Source of the DNA: Pseudisothecium myosuroides
Taxonomy: Eukaryota; Streptophyta; Bryopsida; Hypnales; Lembophyllaceae
Assembly (NCBI GenBank): GCA_951799445.1
Contig: OX637293.1
Location: 8,618,001 to 8,682,000, forward strand
Length of the DNA stretch: 64,000 nt
Reading direction: 5' to 3'
The notes below the pieces were generated by a model that had not been told where the DNA came from, did not search any database, and worked only from the letters and a program-made list of their open reading frames with translations. Both the position numbers and the translations under genes were made by a program. Each line of letters starts with the position of its first letter. Within the stretch, counting starts at the first letter, position 1. Shown here in pieces: positions 37,156 through 47,637 of the stretch.

Positions 37156-37574
37156 ATGCTTTTCTATGGACTCCGGATTTCGATTGGACTTGGGATTTGG
37201 GCTATGGGCCTGACCCCCTAATGTTAACCTAATTACCAAGTCTTGACTCAAATGGATGAAATCTTCTAGGGTTCATCCATTACTTGTTTCAAACTTCATC
37301 CCTTCTTAACTGTTTGGAATTTAGGTATTTCCTTAAGCTGGGTTTAGTTTTGGGTTACCCTAAACTTGTCCTAAAATGTTCTAAATCTATACTTAGCCTA
37401 ACCTTAATCTTAAACGTCCCTAATCCGCCTTCTAATCTTACTTAAGGATCCTAAGCGTGGTTACTAATGTACTAATCTTAGAAACTTAAGACTTGTTCCG
37501 AGGAGATCCTGATTTTAGCTTTCTACTTTGACTAATCACATTAGGTTGGATGTTCCTATCAAAAGTTATCCATA

Positions 37575-37614
37575 GATGAAGTTTGACCGCTAATCGGTCC
37601 TTCAAACTTCATCC
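37575..37614. repeat. Hairpin repeat, copy 2
   Basis: Nearly identical to 37115-37155, with one loop substitution. Confidence 0.85.
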
Positions 37615-38537
37615 GCTAATTAGGGCTAACCCTGATTTCAAAACTAAATTCTGATTTGACTTTTGGTTCCTAAATTAATTCCTCTTTTTATGTTAGCTTT
37701 TTTGTTCCTCTTGGATGAATTTTGTTAGGTTTCATCCAACATGACTCCCTAACTTCATCCGCTCATAACTCCTTCGTTTTAGCTCGGATCCGGACGTGTT
37801 TTAGGTTTTCGGAAACCCCTAGCCCTCTACTATAAGATTTTAAGGTTAATTCTAACCTGACTTTGCTTCTTGCCTACCCTAACTCTCGGCCTCCTTCTAA
37901 TTATCTTGACAAAACAAAGTTAAACGCGGAAGAGTGGGTTTTTTAGGGGCCCACCTCGTATTGGAGGTCTTGGATCAAACGGTCGAGGTTCCCCCCCCTC
38001 GGCCATGTCCCCTCCGCTTGGATTCTTGGCTCTTTGAGTGATTCTTGAATCGGGGAAGATTTTGAGAACGAAGTGGTAGATGTGGTGGGATTTCTTTCTT
38101 CTCTTTCTTTCCACCCCTTCTTACACCAACTAACTTGTCTTCCAAAGTTCTTACATGTTGACTTCGTTCTTACGCCTCTTACACCCTTGTCTTCCCAAGT
38201 GTTTACGCGGTTGACCTTTCTCTTACGCCTTGGGCACGCTCTTTTTTACTCTTACGCTTACTCTCCCAATGGCCCAAATTTGTTAGTTGAGATTTCCCCT
38301 AATCCATCCACTAGCATGCTTCTCTCCTATTTCATCTTCCTCCTTGTTCGTAATGCTCAAGATTTTTGGTTATGGTGTGTGGAGAGCTTGGGTGAGTTGT
38401 GCGTGGAGTGATTGTGTGAGTTTGCAGGTTACTTGGTGCTTTAACACGAGTTCTTCCCTAACCCTACAAGATCTTAGCTTACACGTCCGTTTGGCCAACC
38501 CTTACCTCTACTATTTTGCTTCCATCCTTCTACTTGG

Positions 38538-38705
38538 CTAATTTCTACTTCTACTAGGCTAATTTCTATTTCTTCCGTGCTAATTTCTACTTCTTCTATG
38601 CTAATTTCTACTTCTTCTATGCTAATTTCTACTTCTACTATTCTAATTTCTACTTCTACTATTCTAATTTCTACTTCTGCTATTCTAATTTCTACTTCTG
38701 CTATT
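38538..38705. repeat. 21 bp minisatellite, 8 units
   Basis: Eight head-to-tail units of CTAATTTCTACTTCTNCTAT plus one base. Because 21 is a multiple of 3 it makes a false repetitive open frame. Confidence 0.95.
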
Positions 38706-38826
38706 CCGATTCTGGCCTTGACTCCCTCTTTCCTGTCACTTGTGGTTTTCTTTTCCTCCTTCCCTAGAGCCTAAATTGCCAAAAAAAAACGGACAAAAAA
38801 AAAAAAGAACGAGAAGACCAAAATTT

Positions 38827-39065
38827 GGCCACGGCCTGGCGCTGCGGTGGCTGGCTGCTGCGTACCCGGCTGCTGCGGTACCCGGCTGCTGCGGTGGTCC
38901 GGCGCTGCGGTGGTCCGGCGCTGCGGTACCCGGCGCTGCGGCTGCCCGGCTGCTGCGGTACCCGGGGCTGCGGTACCCGGCGTTGCGGTGGCCCGGCTGT
39001 TGCTGGGGCCTGGTCGGCTGGGGCTTGACCGGCTGGGGCTTGGCTGGTTGGGCCTTGGCTGGCTG
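38827..39065. repeat. GC-rich degenerate tandem repeat
   Basis: Iterated GGCTGCTGCGGTACCC and GGCGCTGCGGTGGTCC phrases pass into GGCTTGGCTGGTTGG phrases. GC is far above the rest of the window. Open frames on both strands here are by-products of the repeat. Confidence 0.85.
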
Positions 39066-41994
39066 GGATTTTTAGGGAGGGCCCATGCGTGCTAGCCGGG
39101 CTCCCCACAAGGCAAAGTTAACTGGATTAAAGTGACTCGATCTAAGCCCGTAGGGGGATTTTGGATGCTAAACCTTGAATTAGTTCCAAGAGATTTTGGA
39201 AACTAAACTTTGTACGGGACTTTCGGGGGAGGTCAAAGCTTCGCCGTCGAGTTGGTTTTAACACCAACTCTAAGACTTTGAGAACACGAAGTAGTTCGAA
39301 GCTTCGCCGTCTAACCGGGTTTTTAACACTTCCTCTAAGACTTAGGTACTAGTGGAATCAAAGCTTCGTCGTCTAAGGGGGAAGCCACACGTCAACAACC
39401 AACTTCAAAGAAGGACCCAGACCGTTAGTACGTAACGACCCTAGGGGGGCCCACAACTCCGCCGTACGGGGGGGAGGACCACACACCACGGGTCTTTAAA
39501 GAGAGCAGAAGAGGTCTCCCACTAAGGGAGAAGCACTCGGAGGTTAATACGGACACGTGGGTTAAAAAAAAGACACAATCCTTAAACACTAAGACCCCTC
39601 AGTGGGCGGCAAAGCCAAGACGCTTCGGGGGGAGCTTTAGGATCAGGACAAAACTCAAGGTGCTCCCAAGCGAGTTAGTGCTCAAGCAAGGTGCTTCAAC
39701 TGACAAGTTAGTGACCAAAGTGACTCAAAAATAAGCCAAATAATACCCAAGACTACTCAAAACTCATAGACACAAAGAAAGAAGGACCCCCAAGACCTTC
39801 AAAAGCTGAAAATAGAACAACAACAGAGCACCACGTGCTCAAAACACCGTGGAAGTGCCTTTGGCTAAAATAGCCAAAAAATCCAACAAAAGTTGGACCC
39901 ACGGACCCAAAACATGAATGGGGGTGATTTTGAAGAGAAATGAGGGCCCTTTTATAGGTTTCCCAAGGCCCTCACCTCCCCTCTTTTAACCTAGGTAACC
40001 CTATCAACTTGGATTTTCATCCTTATCTTCTAGGATTTTCACGTAGTTTGGGTTTTACGCTGGTCCAACACTCTAACTATTGGAGATTAACTCCAAATCG
40101 AAAACCAATTGCGCCATTGGCTTCAGAAGGCCATTTTTAGTCCTGAGGTTCCCCTACCCCCTATACCAACGCCAAAATCCTACCGTAAACTATCGCCAAC
40201 TAGAATCAGTAAAAGAGGTAAAAATCTACTTTTTGGAGGTTACCTTTTCTGACAAAGGTGACTAGCCAGGGTGGTCTGGGAGGCCCTAGGGAGTAAGAAA
40301 AGACCCTTCGTTGACTTCGTTCCGACTTCGTGTGCTCCCGGGACGCCGGTCAACTCCACGTAAATCCCGCCACGTGGATAATTGGAAGGAATGTTGGTGA
40401 TTCGGCCGTCTCCCGCTATCAAAACACCATGAAACTCGTCGGGGCGCGTTATTAGCATAAAAGAAACTATCCTAATTTTTAGTGAGATTTTACCGCTACT
40501 TGGGTAATTATCGTGAATTTCTCATCGTGGTTTTAGGCGGTTGACCGTCCGGAAGGAGTATTTCTTCAATCCAGAAAATTCCGAAACTTCTTGGGGAACC
40601 TCTCATGGGGTTTCCCAAGAGATTTGCAAGGTCACATCTTGATCTTGCATGTCTTGGTACGGAGGCAAAAAGATACCTTCGTTGGTTTATCGGCAGTCAG
40701 GGAATCTTCCGCATACGGGGGAATCTTGGCGAATGGATTTCGCTTTTGACTTCCCGGAATGGTTTAGAACCAAGATCACAATCCGGTGACCGTAGATTCC
40801 TCCACTGGCCTGTCTTGCGAAAGTGACACCTGCAAGCTAACAATTGGGGTTTCTACTATTCGTCGATGGGATGGGGAAACTGAAACCTCTCTTGGGGAAT
40901 CTACCTAAGAATCTCTCTAGACTTCCCTCAGAACAATTTAGCCCAGCTTGGTCACTTGCATAGTGATTTTAGGCTATTTTGGGTAAGAACCCTCAAACCT
41001 TCTAGTTCCCACTACTTCTATGGCTCCAACCTACTTACAAGTGGGTTTTAGGACTATTCTAAGGAGAAAAGGCTATTTAGGACCAAAGGGCATATTGGTA
41101 TGTAACATGTCCATTCTGGTTTTACACTCTTTTTAGGGTTTTTTGGGTATAATTACGACCTAAATTGCACAATCTAAGAAAAAAGAAGACTATGATTCCC
41201 AAGTGACGAATTGGGAGCTCACAGACCTCGTGAGGCGCATGCAAGCCGGAGGAAATCTCCAAAATGCGTGGATGATGTTTGACCACGTGAAACGTGTGAA
41301 GGACTGGACTACGATGGCTTGCCACGTGTACGATCCAGAGTATAAGAAGGTGATGACCATTGCAACATGCGACATGCAATCCGAAGATACTGAGATCCAG
41401 GTACTATTTTGGAGGTGCTTGAACAGTGTCATGTCACGACATGGAATAGATCACCCAAATTTCAAGGGGTTCATGGCAGACAGCGCTATAGCCAATTGGA
41501 ATGCGGTTCGTATTGTTTATGGATCAGGTATTGCCAATGAAAAAATGGAGAATCGTGAGAGGACGTGCTTGTTGCATTGGAGTACTTCTCTTCAAAAGCA
41601 CACTCAGAAGCACATCAAGGAAGCATTCCAGCGGCAACACAACACACTATGCAGACAGTACAAAGATGCGAAGAGTATGGAAGAGGCAGAGATACGTTAC
41701 CTTGCAATTCGATCTTGGTGGTTATCGTCTGGAGCTGCCACTGAAGATGCGCTTCATCACTTGGACCATTGGCTTGCATTTTGGCATTTCAGGTATCGGC
41801 AATGGGGAGGCTTTATGCAAATGGTAAGTGCACACTAAATTAAAATTTTTAAATTATTATTTTTTTTTAAATTTTAGAGTCCAAATTTTTTTGTTCATAT
41901 TTGGTTTCAAGTAGATATGCGTGAGTTACAAATTCAAATTTATTAGTAGGCACGAAATTTTATTTTTTTTAAATAAATTTTTTTTTTTTGGAAT

Positions 41995-42090
41995 TGACCA
42001 GAAATGTGGGTACCACTAGAGAGTCAAAATACCCCCGTCGGATCCGACGGGGATTTCTTGATCCTGTTGCAGTACCCCCATTTTTGGTCA
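41995..42090. mobile_element. Palindromic MITE, copy 5
   Basis: Begins TGACCAGAAATGTGGGTACC and ends GTACCCCCATTTTTGGTCA, with a core CCCCGTCGGATCCGACGGGG. It lies inside the intron of the element B transposase. Confidence 0.9.
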
Positions 42091-43737
42091 GATGCAGGAA
42101 AAAATAAAAATTCAAAGACCAATATGAAAAATTCATTGGTTTCTGTTTTGTGAGTGAAATTTGGTAATACTTGCAATATTCATTTTTAAAAGAGGAAGAT
42201 ATATGTATATATTTTATTTTGAGAATTGGATAGCTCTTCATTTCATTTGAACTGGATATGAACTTACTTGTTTTAGTTTGTAGTGGTTGTGAGCTTTGAT
42301 GGATGAAATATAAGTATGAAATGAATTTTTGGGGGGATGGCTTTGTAGAATTTGAATTTGGAAGAGCTAGTGGATATGCCTTCATGCAACTTGTCGGAAA
42401 CAATTCACAACAAGTGGCTTCAAATGTCCGGCAACCGAGGCAACAATTTGTTTGACGCCACTTGCGATGATAGTATCCGAGCATGGACACAAATGACAAA
42501 CTACCGTGCTTACTTAAAAGGGCATACATGTGGATCTGGCCCATCCAAGGGGGAATTGAAGTTGAGAGCTGCACGACGAAGTGGAGACCCAAAGAAAATG
42601 GCAGAAGCGCTAAACTCATTACCTGGAGCAGCGGGTGTTGGAACTCGCATACCGCATTTGGAAGGTGAAGAGATCTTTGGAAGCACGAAGAGGAAGTTGG
42701 ACGTTCCCATCGGTGACGCAGGAGATTCACATCGACCTGATAAAGTAAATTTCTCTCAACCTCGTGTACGAACGAGGTCAACTACGACTTTAGTGGAGAA
42801 TTTTTAGGACGAAGGAAAGCAGACTGAGGTGCAAGCAACCCGTCATGTTACTATTGCATTTGAAAGCGATTGCGATACGTCAAAGTAGCACATTGCAAGA
42901 GTCAACCACAAATCGAACACCAAATGTCAAGCTCAGCAACGGACATCCAACATCAAATGCATTGCCAAAATTGCAAGAGGACGGAAGGGAACCCCTACTC
43001 CCACGTATCGTGGTAGAAAAGAAGACTATGGGACTAAGCGACAAGTAGTGGCAGACTTTTGGTTTTGTTGGGATGACATTGAGCGATGTGTGAATGGTAC
43101 GAAGCGGAAGTACGTGATTGATAGGCCCGAGGTTCCTGAGGTTTGGCCTGTTTTGACCGGGACAAACCTCAACCGAGAGGAGACACTGTATCTACAACAT
43201 GCTAGCTTCCATCTCCAAGAACGCCCAATATTGTTGCCACGACGACTCTTCAACATGTCTAATGTATTCAAGAGTGTCTTGTATGATCAAATGACGCCAC
43301 AGGACGCAGATGTGTATCCGACGGTTAGAATCAACCGGACCATACGGAGAAATGCAAATGTACCAACTACAAAGCAACGGAACAAGTGGGAGAGTGCTGG
43401 AAATGTGAAAGGGGAAATTGTGGGAGTAACTTTGCTTCCTTTTCCAGGCCTAGGTGCAATAGTGTCATTGGAGACCGGGACAGACCCTAATAGAAATGTG
43501 TACCGAATTACATTGGGTATGTTCCCCTCCTGCACATGCCCAGACTTTGTTCAAATGTCTGTTTCCGCTATTGGAGGGCGTCAGGCATACGTGAATTGCA
43601 AACACTTGTACTACCTGTACCGATATTTTTGCAAGATGGATATGCATGATGACCAATTCATTCATGCACCCAGTTATAGCTACAACGAGTTGAAGCTTCT
43701 CATACTTTGAGCAGGAATCATCAGTGTTCCAGAGTAG

Positions 43738-44689
43738 AGGTGGCTACATTCTTCTATGTAATTCATTCATATTGAAGTAATTTGAATTTGTTACAATTGA
43801 AATGATTTTAAGTGTATGGAACAGGAAATATTTATGCTTTCATGAAGTATGGGAATATGTATTATTTATAAAATGTTTTGGAATAAGAAGGTACAAATGG
43901 TTGACAACAACAATGTGGACCCTTAACCCTAAACACAAATATGAAAATCAAATCAGTATATGTGATTGTTTTTTTTCTTTCTTTCCCAATGTTCTTACAT
44001 CCTTTAATTTTTTTTTTAAAATTTTTTTTGGCCTTCCCTTTCTATTTCTTTTCCATTTTTTTTCTTTTAGTTTTCCTTTGTTTTTTCTTCACTTTTCCTT
44101 CTTTTTTTTTTCTCCTTTCCATTTTTTATTTATTTATTTTTAATTTTCTCAAAGAAGATGTTTACTACATTTTTTATTTATTTTTTCACAAGGGGTGGTC
44201 ACTTCTTTAGATTGAAGTATATTTGCGAGGAGTCCATGAGACTGAAAGGTAATGGCCCGGGATTGAATCCCGTGAAGCCCCTAATTATGCTAGTGGGCAC
44301 ATTTTCTATCCTGAGCTTAGCATATGAAGTTGATGTAGAGAAGCTGTAGTAGAGGCTACGTAATACCCACCTATGTTTTTGTGATTATTATTTGCTCAAT
44401 TGATTAAATTGTGTTCTACACAAAATCTTTAATTGGGTAGTGAACAAAATGGTAGCGGGAGAGCAAAATCCTAAACTATACATAGAACTGTGAAGGTCTT
44501 ATCTTGTAGTAAATGACAATTTCCAGAGAAAAAAAGTTTTATAAGTAAAATCCACGGTCATAGGGGTAGCGGTCATAGGTACACAAATTTACTAAAAATA
44601 GTAAATTGTTACTTCTTTTTTTTTAAATTGGAATTTTTTTTTTTAAAAACTTTTTTGGAATTTTTTTTGGAAAAATAAGTTTTTCAGGC
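43738..44689. other. Element B right non-coding segment
   Basis: Follows the transposase. It contains a long T-rich pyrimidine tract at about 43960-44150. A tRNA-arm-like phrase (CGGGATTGAATCCCG near 44258) has no matching tRNA body. No gene seen. Confidence 0.55.
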
Positions 44690-44759
44690 TCTAGGCTCAC
44701 AAGCTCCATGCTCGCAGCTCACAAGCTCGCCGCTCCATGCTCACACGCTAGCGTCGTTG
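44690..44759 (-). repeat. Element B right terminal repeat with GCTCAC array
   Basis: About eight copies of GCTCAC, GCTCGC or GCTCCATGC variants end in CACACGCTAGCGTCGTTG. Inverted partner of 23590-23635. Confidence 0.85.
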
Positions 44760-44769
44760 TGATGATGGC

Positions 44770-47233
44770 CTAGTCCCTATTTGGTACAATGAAGGCACAT
44801 TTGGATGTACTCAGATAACTTTGATAAATTAATGCAACTTTTATATAACTTTGATACATTAATGCAACTTTGATAAATTAATGCTACATTTAGACGCTAA
44901 CTGTGTGAGAGAGTTCACAAGGCCATTAAAACAACCTCATTCACTCTAAGCTCAAACTACTTACTTTCGAAAAAACACATGAGATGGCGACCTTTATTTG
45001 TCAGAAATTTTATACAGCAGTAGCCACCCTAGACCTTCCTGGAATAGCCTTGACTGTCAAAATGGGGAGGCCCTCTAGAAGGCTCTTTTTTTTTCTAATA
45101 GATTTTGGAGATGTACCTAGAGTGATGATGGTGGTTTGAGGTCAGTTGTGCATTTTGGATGCCCACCTTACATGTTGAATAAGAAGGAGATGAAGCTTGT
45201 TACAATCAAAATTCAAAAAAAGATTGGCATTAAGATTGGCACATGCTAAAATCCTAGAAGGACACGGCCCCTTGTGAACAAGGTAGTCACAAAAATATTC
45301 TGTTTATTGAACCAATAAGTGCATTATTTATTTTTATAGTTTCTAGTGAAGTCATCCATTGAAACTTTTAGATTTGTAGCTTTCTTACAGGGTTAAAAGT
45401 GTCCTAAATCATAAAGGTATATATCGAAGTTTTCAACGTACTATAGGTGAATATTTCAAAGTAGTTTTTTTGAGCACCTCCAACTTCAACTTGAAACTTG
45501 TTAACCTAAATTGATAAGAGTCTAAAAAAATTGAATCAAAGTTGCTGAAATGTAGTGTAGTTTTTTTGTTTTGTTTTGTCTTTGAAGAATATGGAGTGAA
45601 AAAAGTTCTAAGGCGTGCAACTTCTCTTAGAAACGTGATCAAAGCCAAAAAAGACATTCCCACCTTGAAACTACCATGTTAGCTAAGAGGATATCATTAG
45701 CTAAGAAAAAAAAATTGTTGTACAAGTAATTGTCTCTACAACTTTAACCAAAGGGGAGAGATCAAACAAAAGTTGAGAAATGTGAAATGATATGAATAAA
45801 ATTACAAATTCATGTGTAAAGATAGCAACATGTTGGGTTCATCATTATGAAGGTGCATTTATCATGTCTAGTATGATTGTAATATTTGATTAAAGGAATA
45901 GTAATATTTTGATATTTTTAAACATGATTTTTGAAATGTTCAATCAATGAAAATAATAGCATTAATAGAAATCCGCCTTTAAAATGACCCTTGTAGAAAA
46001 TAATTTTTACTATTCAAGTACAAATTCAAATTAGTTACCATTCTCATATTTATATGGCAACATCACACTCATTGTATTCCCTTTTGAAAGTTAGCATCAT
46101 CACAAAGTTCTAAACCTACAGATTGTCAATGAGTATCATGTGGTTATTGTTATTTTATGGATGACCACGTTAATTTATAATTTATCGCATCGTTACAATG
46201 CACACAATCACTGCAAATAATTGGCACTACTTTTTAATCAATATTAACTATGTGACTTCTATACGTTAATCACAAGTGCGCAAAAGACATAGATTATGCA
46301 CAAAATTTTATTATCTTTGCTCTGCATTTTATATGCGTTGAAATGTATAGAAAATCCATGACAATAATGTCATTGCTATTTGTATAGTAATAACGCTTAT
46401 TAAATGGAATCAATGTTCTAGAAAATATTGTTAATGTTCAATTGTTGATCACCAGTCTAATTAACAGTAACTTTTTTCTTAACTACATTTCTTGCATTTT
46501 GTCTGTCAATACCTGATTAGAATACATCCCTATAAATTCTAGTCCACATCTTAATAATTGCACCAAATGAATGAATTATATCCATCATCATTGTAGGCCA
46601 TCAAACTTTAGCTTGAATTAAATCCATTAGTAGGCCACCAAGAAATTTGTGGTGTAGTGAAGGAATCATTAGAGGTAGTCACAGCCCCTCTGGGTTGAGA
46701 TATTCTCTGAGAATTTTTTTTCAAACACATGAAATGGGAAATCAATGGGGAGCCTTATTTTGTGGAGGGGTTGTAACACCCCTTTTACAGCCAGGACAAG
46801 ATCTTGGAGGATGGGTTTACCTGCACGAGGGTTGGGGTAACTGGGTGAAGGTTTTGGAACCAATTGGATTGGATGGGCCTAACTGATGTTCGGCAAAGTC
46901 GTGAAAGTACAACAACGAGGGGTGAAACTCTGGAGGACTAGGTAAAATTTTCTCCGGGAAAATGCCGTTCAAGCCCATTTCTGCTCTCGCGGAGGAGAAG
47001 AACAACACACTCTGAACCTCCGAGGTTGAGCGATCCCGAAACAATGGGAAACTAGTTATACAAAGCCACACGTCCAATCTTTGAGAAGTGGACAATTCTC
47101 GGAAGGGCTATGTCTACCCATATTGCATTGGCACTTGGTGAGAATGGAGGGAGGAGAGGTCCTTTATATTCTAAAATCCACTCAATAAACACTCAAAGAA
47201 CATGGGATAACTTGAAGATGAGAGCTTGACCAC
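44770..47233. other. AT-rich intergenic DNA right of element B
   Basis: No supported gene. Short frames near 46650-47100 overlap on opposite strands and show no splice pattern or family similarity that I recognise. Confidence 0.5.
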
Positions 47234-47637
47234 TCATTGTCAAAATGTAGGAATTGTGTTGAAAGTAGAAATTCAAACCTCAGTTTGGCATAGTAGAATA
47301 GTTTTTTTTTAAACTTTGAACTATGAAAATTTGCAAAATCAAGCTAGCTTTCATTTCCAAAAACCCATTTGAGATTTCAAGATTCCAATCAAAAGTTATG
47401 GAAAAAATTCAGAGAGAATGTTTGAAAATGTAAAAAAAATGTCCCTTTCAAACCGTCTCTGAACTTTGTCCATAACTTTTAACTAGAGGCTCTAAATCTC
47501 AAATGGATTTGTGAAGATGAAAGCTAGCTTAATTTACCAACTCTTCTTAGTTCAAAGCTTTTTGAAAAAGGTTATTCTACTATGCCTAAATGGGGTCTAC
47601 ATTTCTACTTTCAACACAATTCCTGCTTTTCAATGAA
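47234..47637. mobile_element. 404 bp foldback element
   Basis: Arms of about 170 bp: TAGGAATTGTGTTGAAAGTA (from 47249) faces its complement ending near 47622. CATAGTAGAATA and TTTCAT-type phrases are mirrored further in. A degraded half-copy lies at 22871-23110. I could not define a target duplication. Confidence 0.8.

Larger units (their letters stand above)
36764..41223. mobile_element. 4.46 kb insertion in the element B transposase, unclassified
   Basis: The transposase frame stops matching copy A after 36763 and resumes at 41224. GACCTTGTGAG (36753-36763) and GACCTCGTGAG (41224-41234) flank the insert, an 11 bp duplication with one mismatch. I find no clear terminal inverted repeat, LTR pair, primer site or coding region in it. 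It holds a duplicated hairpin, a 21 bp minisatellite and a GC-rich tandem stretch. It could be a non-autonomous MULE-like or LTR-derived element. Confidence 0.7.
35193..43737 (+). pseudogene. MULE-type transposase, element B copy (split by insertion, with stops)
   Basis: Exon 1 runs 35193-36763, is broken by the insertion 36764-41223, and resumes at 41224 to 41823. Exon 2 is 42349-43737, and the intron 41824-42348 holds a palindromic MITE. Residue order matches element A. ATG begins MASIRVDGHEVPL. The zinc region is SYCAGHLACDNPDCDYLRR, with CKLCK and HAHSVA. The DDE core has KDWTTMACHVYD and FMADSAIANWNAVR. NLSETIHNKW opens exon 2, and the SWIM motif CTCPDF with NCKHLYYLYRY closes it. Cysteines of the zinc region are more complete here than in copy A. 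In-frame stops lie at 42805-42807, 42886-42888 (where copy A has TGG) and 43708-43710 (where copy A has an Arg codon). The core segment is about 70% identical to copy A by eye. Confidence 0.85.
23590..44759. mobile_element. Element B: second two-gene MULE-like transposon with ParB-methylase cargo
   Basis: The left end begins CAGGGTTGCTAGCGTGTGAG; the right end, read inward, begins CAACGACGCTAGCGTGTGAG. The flanks are TGACGATGGC (23580-23589) and TGATGATGGC (44760-44769), a 10 bp duplication with one mismatch that extends to 12 or more. The layout is that of element A: leftward ParB-methylase, rightward transposase. It is longer because of a 4.46 kb insertion in the transposase (36764-41223), five small palindromic MITEs, and a 5.5 kb region between the genes. 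All genes are damaged. Protein divergence from element A shows a different subfamily, so the neighbourhood reflects two insertions, not a recent tandem duplication. Confidence 0.85.

Noticed and set aside
38577..39108. Several open frames on both strands with repetitive protein
   Set aside because: They arise from the 21 bp minisatellite and the GC-rich tandem repeat; composition is low complexity and there is no splice or start support.
36764..41223. LTR retrotransposon
   Set aside because: No LTR pair, primer-binding site, gag or pol found, and the flanking duplication is 11 bp rather than 4-6 bp.
44224..44350. tRNA-like T-arm phrase CGGGATTGAATCCCG
   Set aside because: No acceptor stem, D-arm or anticodon arm at proper distance; only a chance B-box-like match.
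9539..44759. Elements A and B as one recent tandem duplication
   Set aside because: Protein segments differ by about 30%, each element has its own target duplication, and intron content differs.
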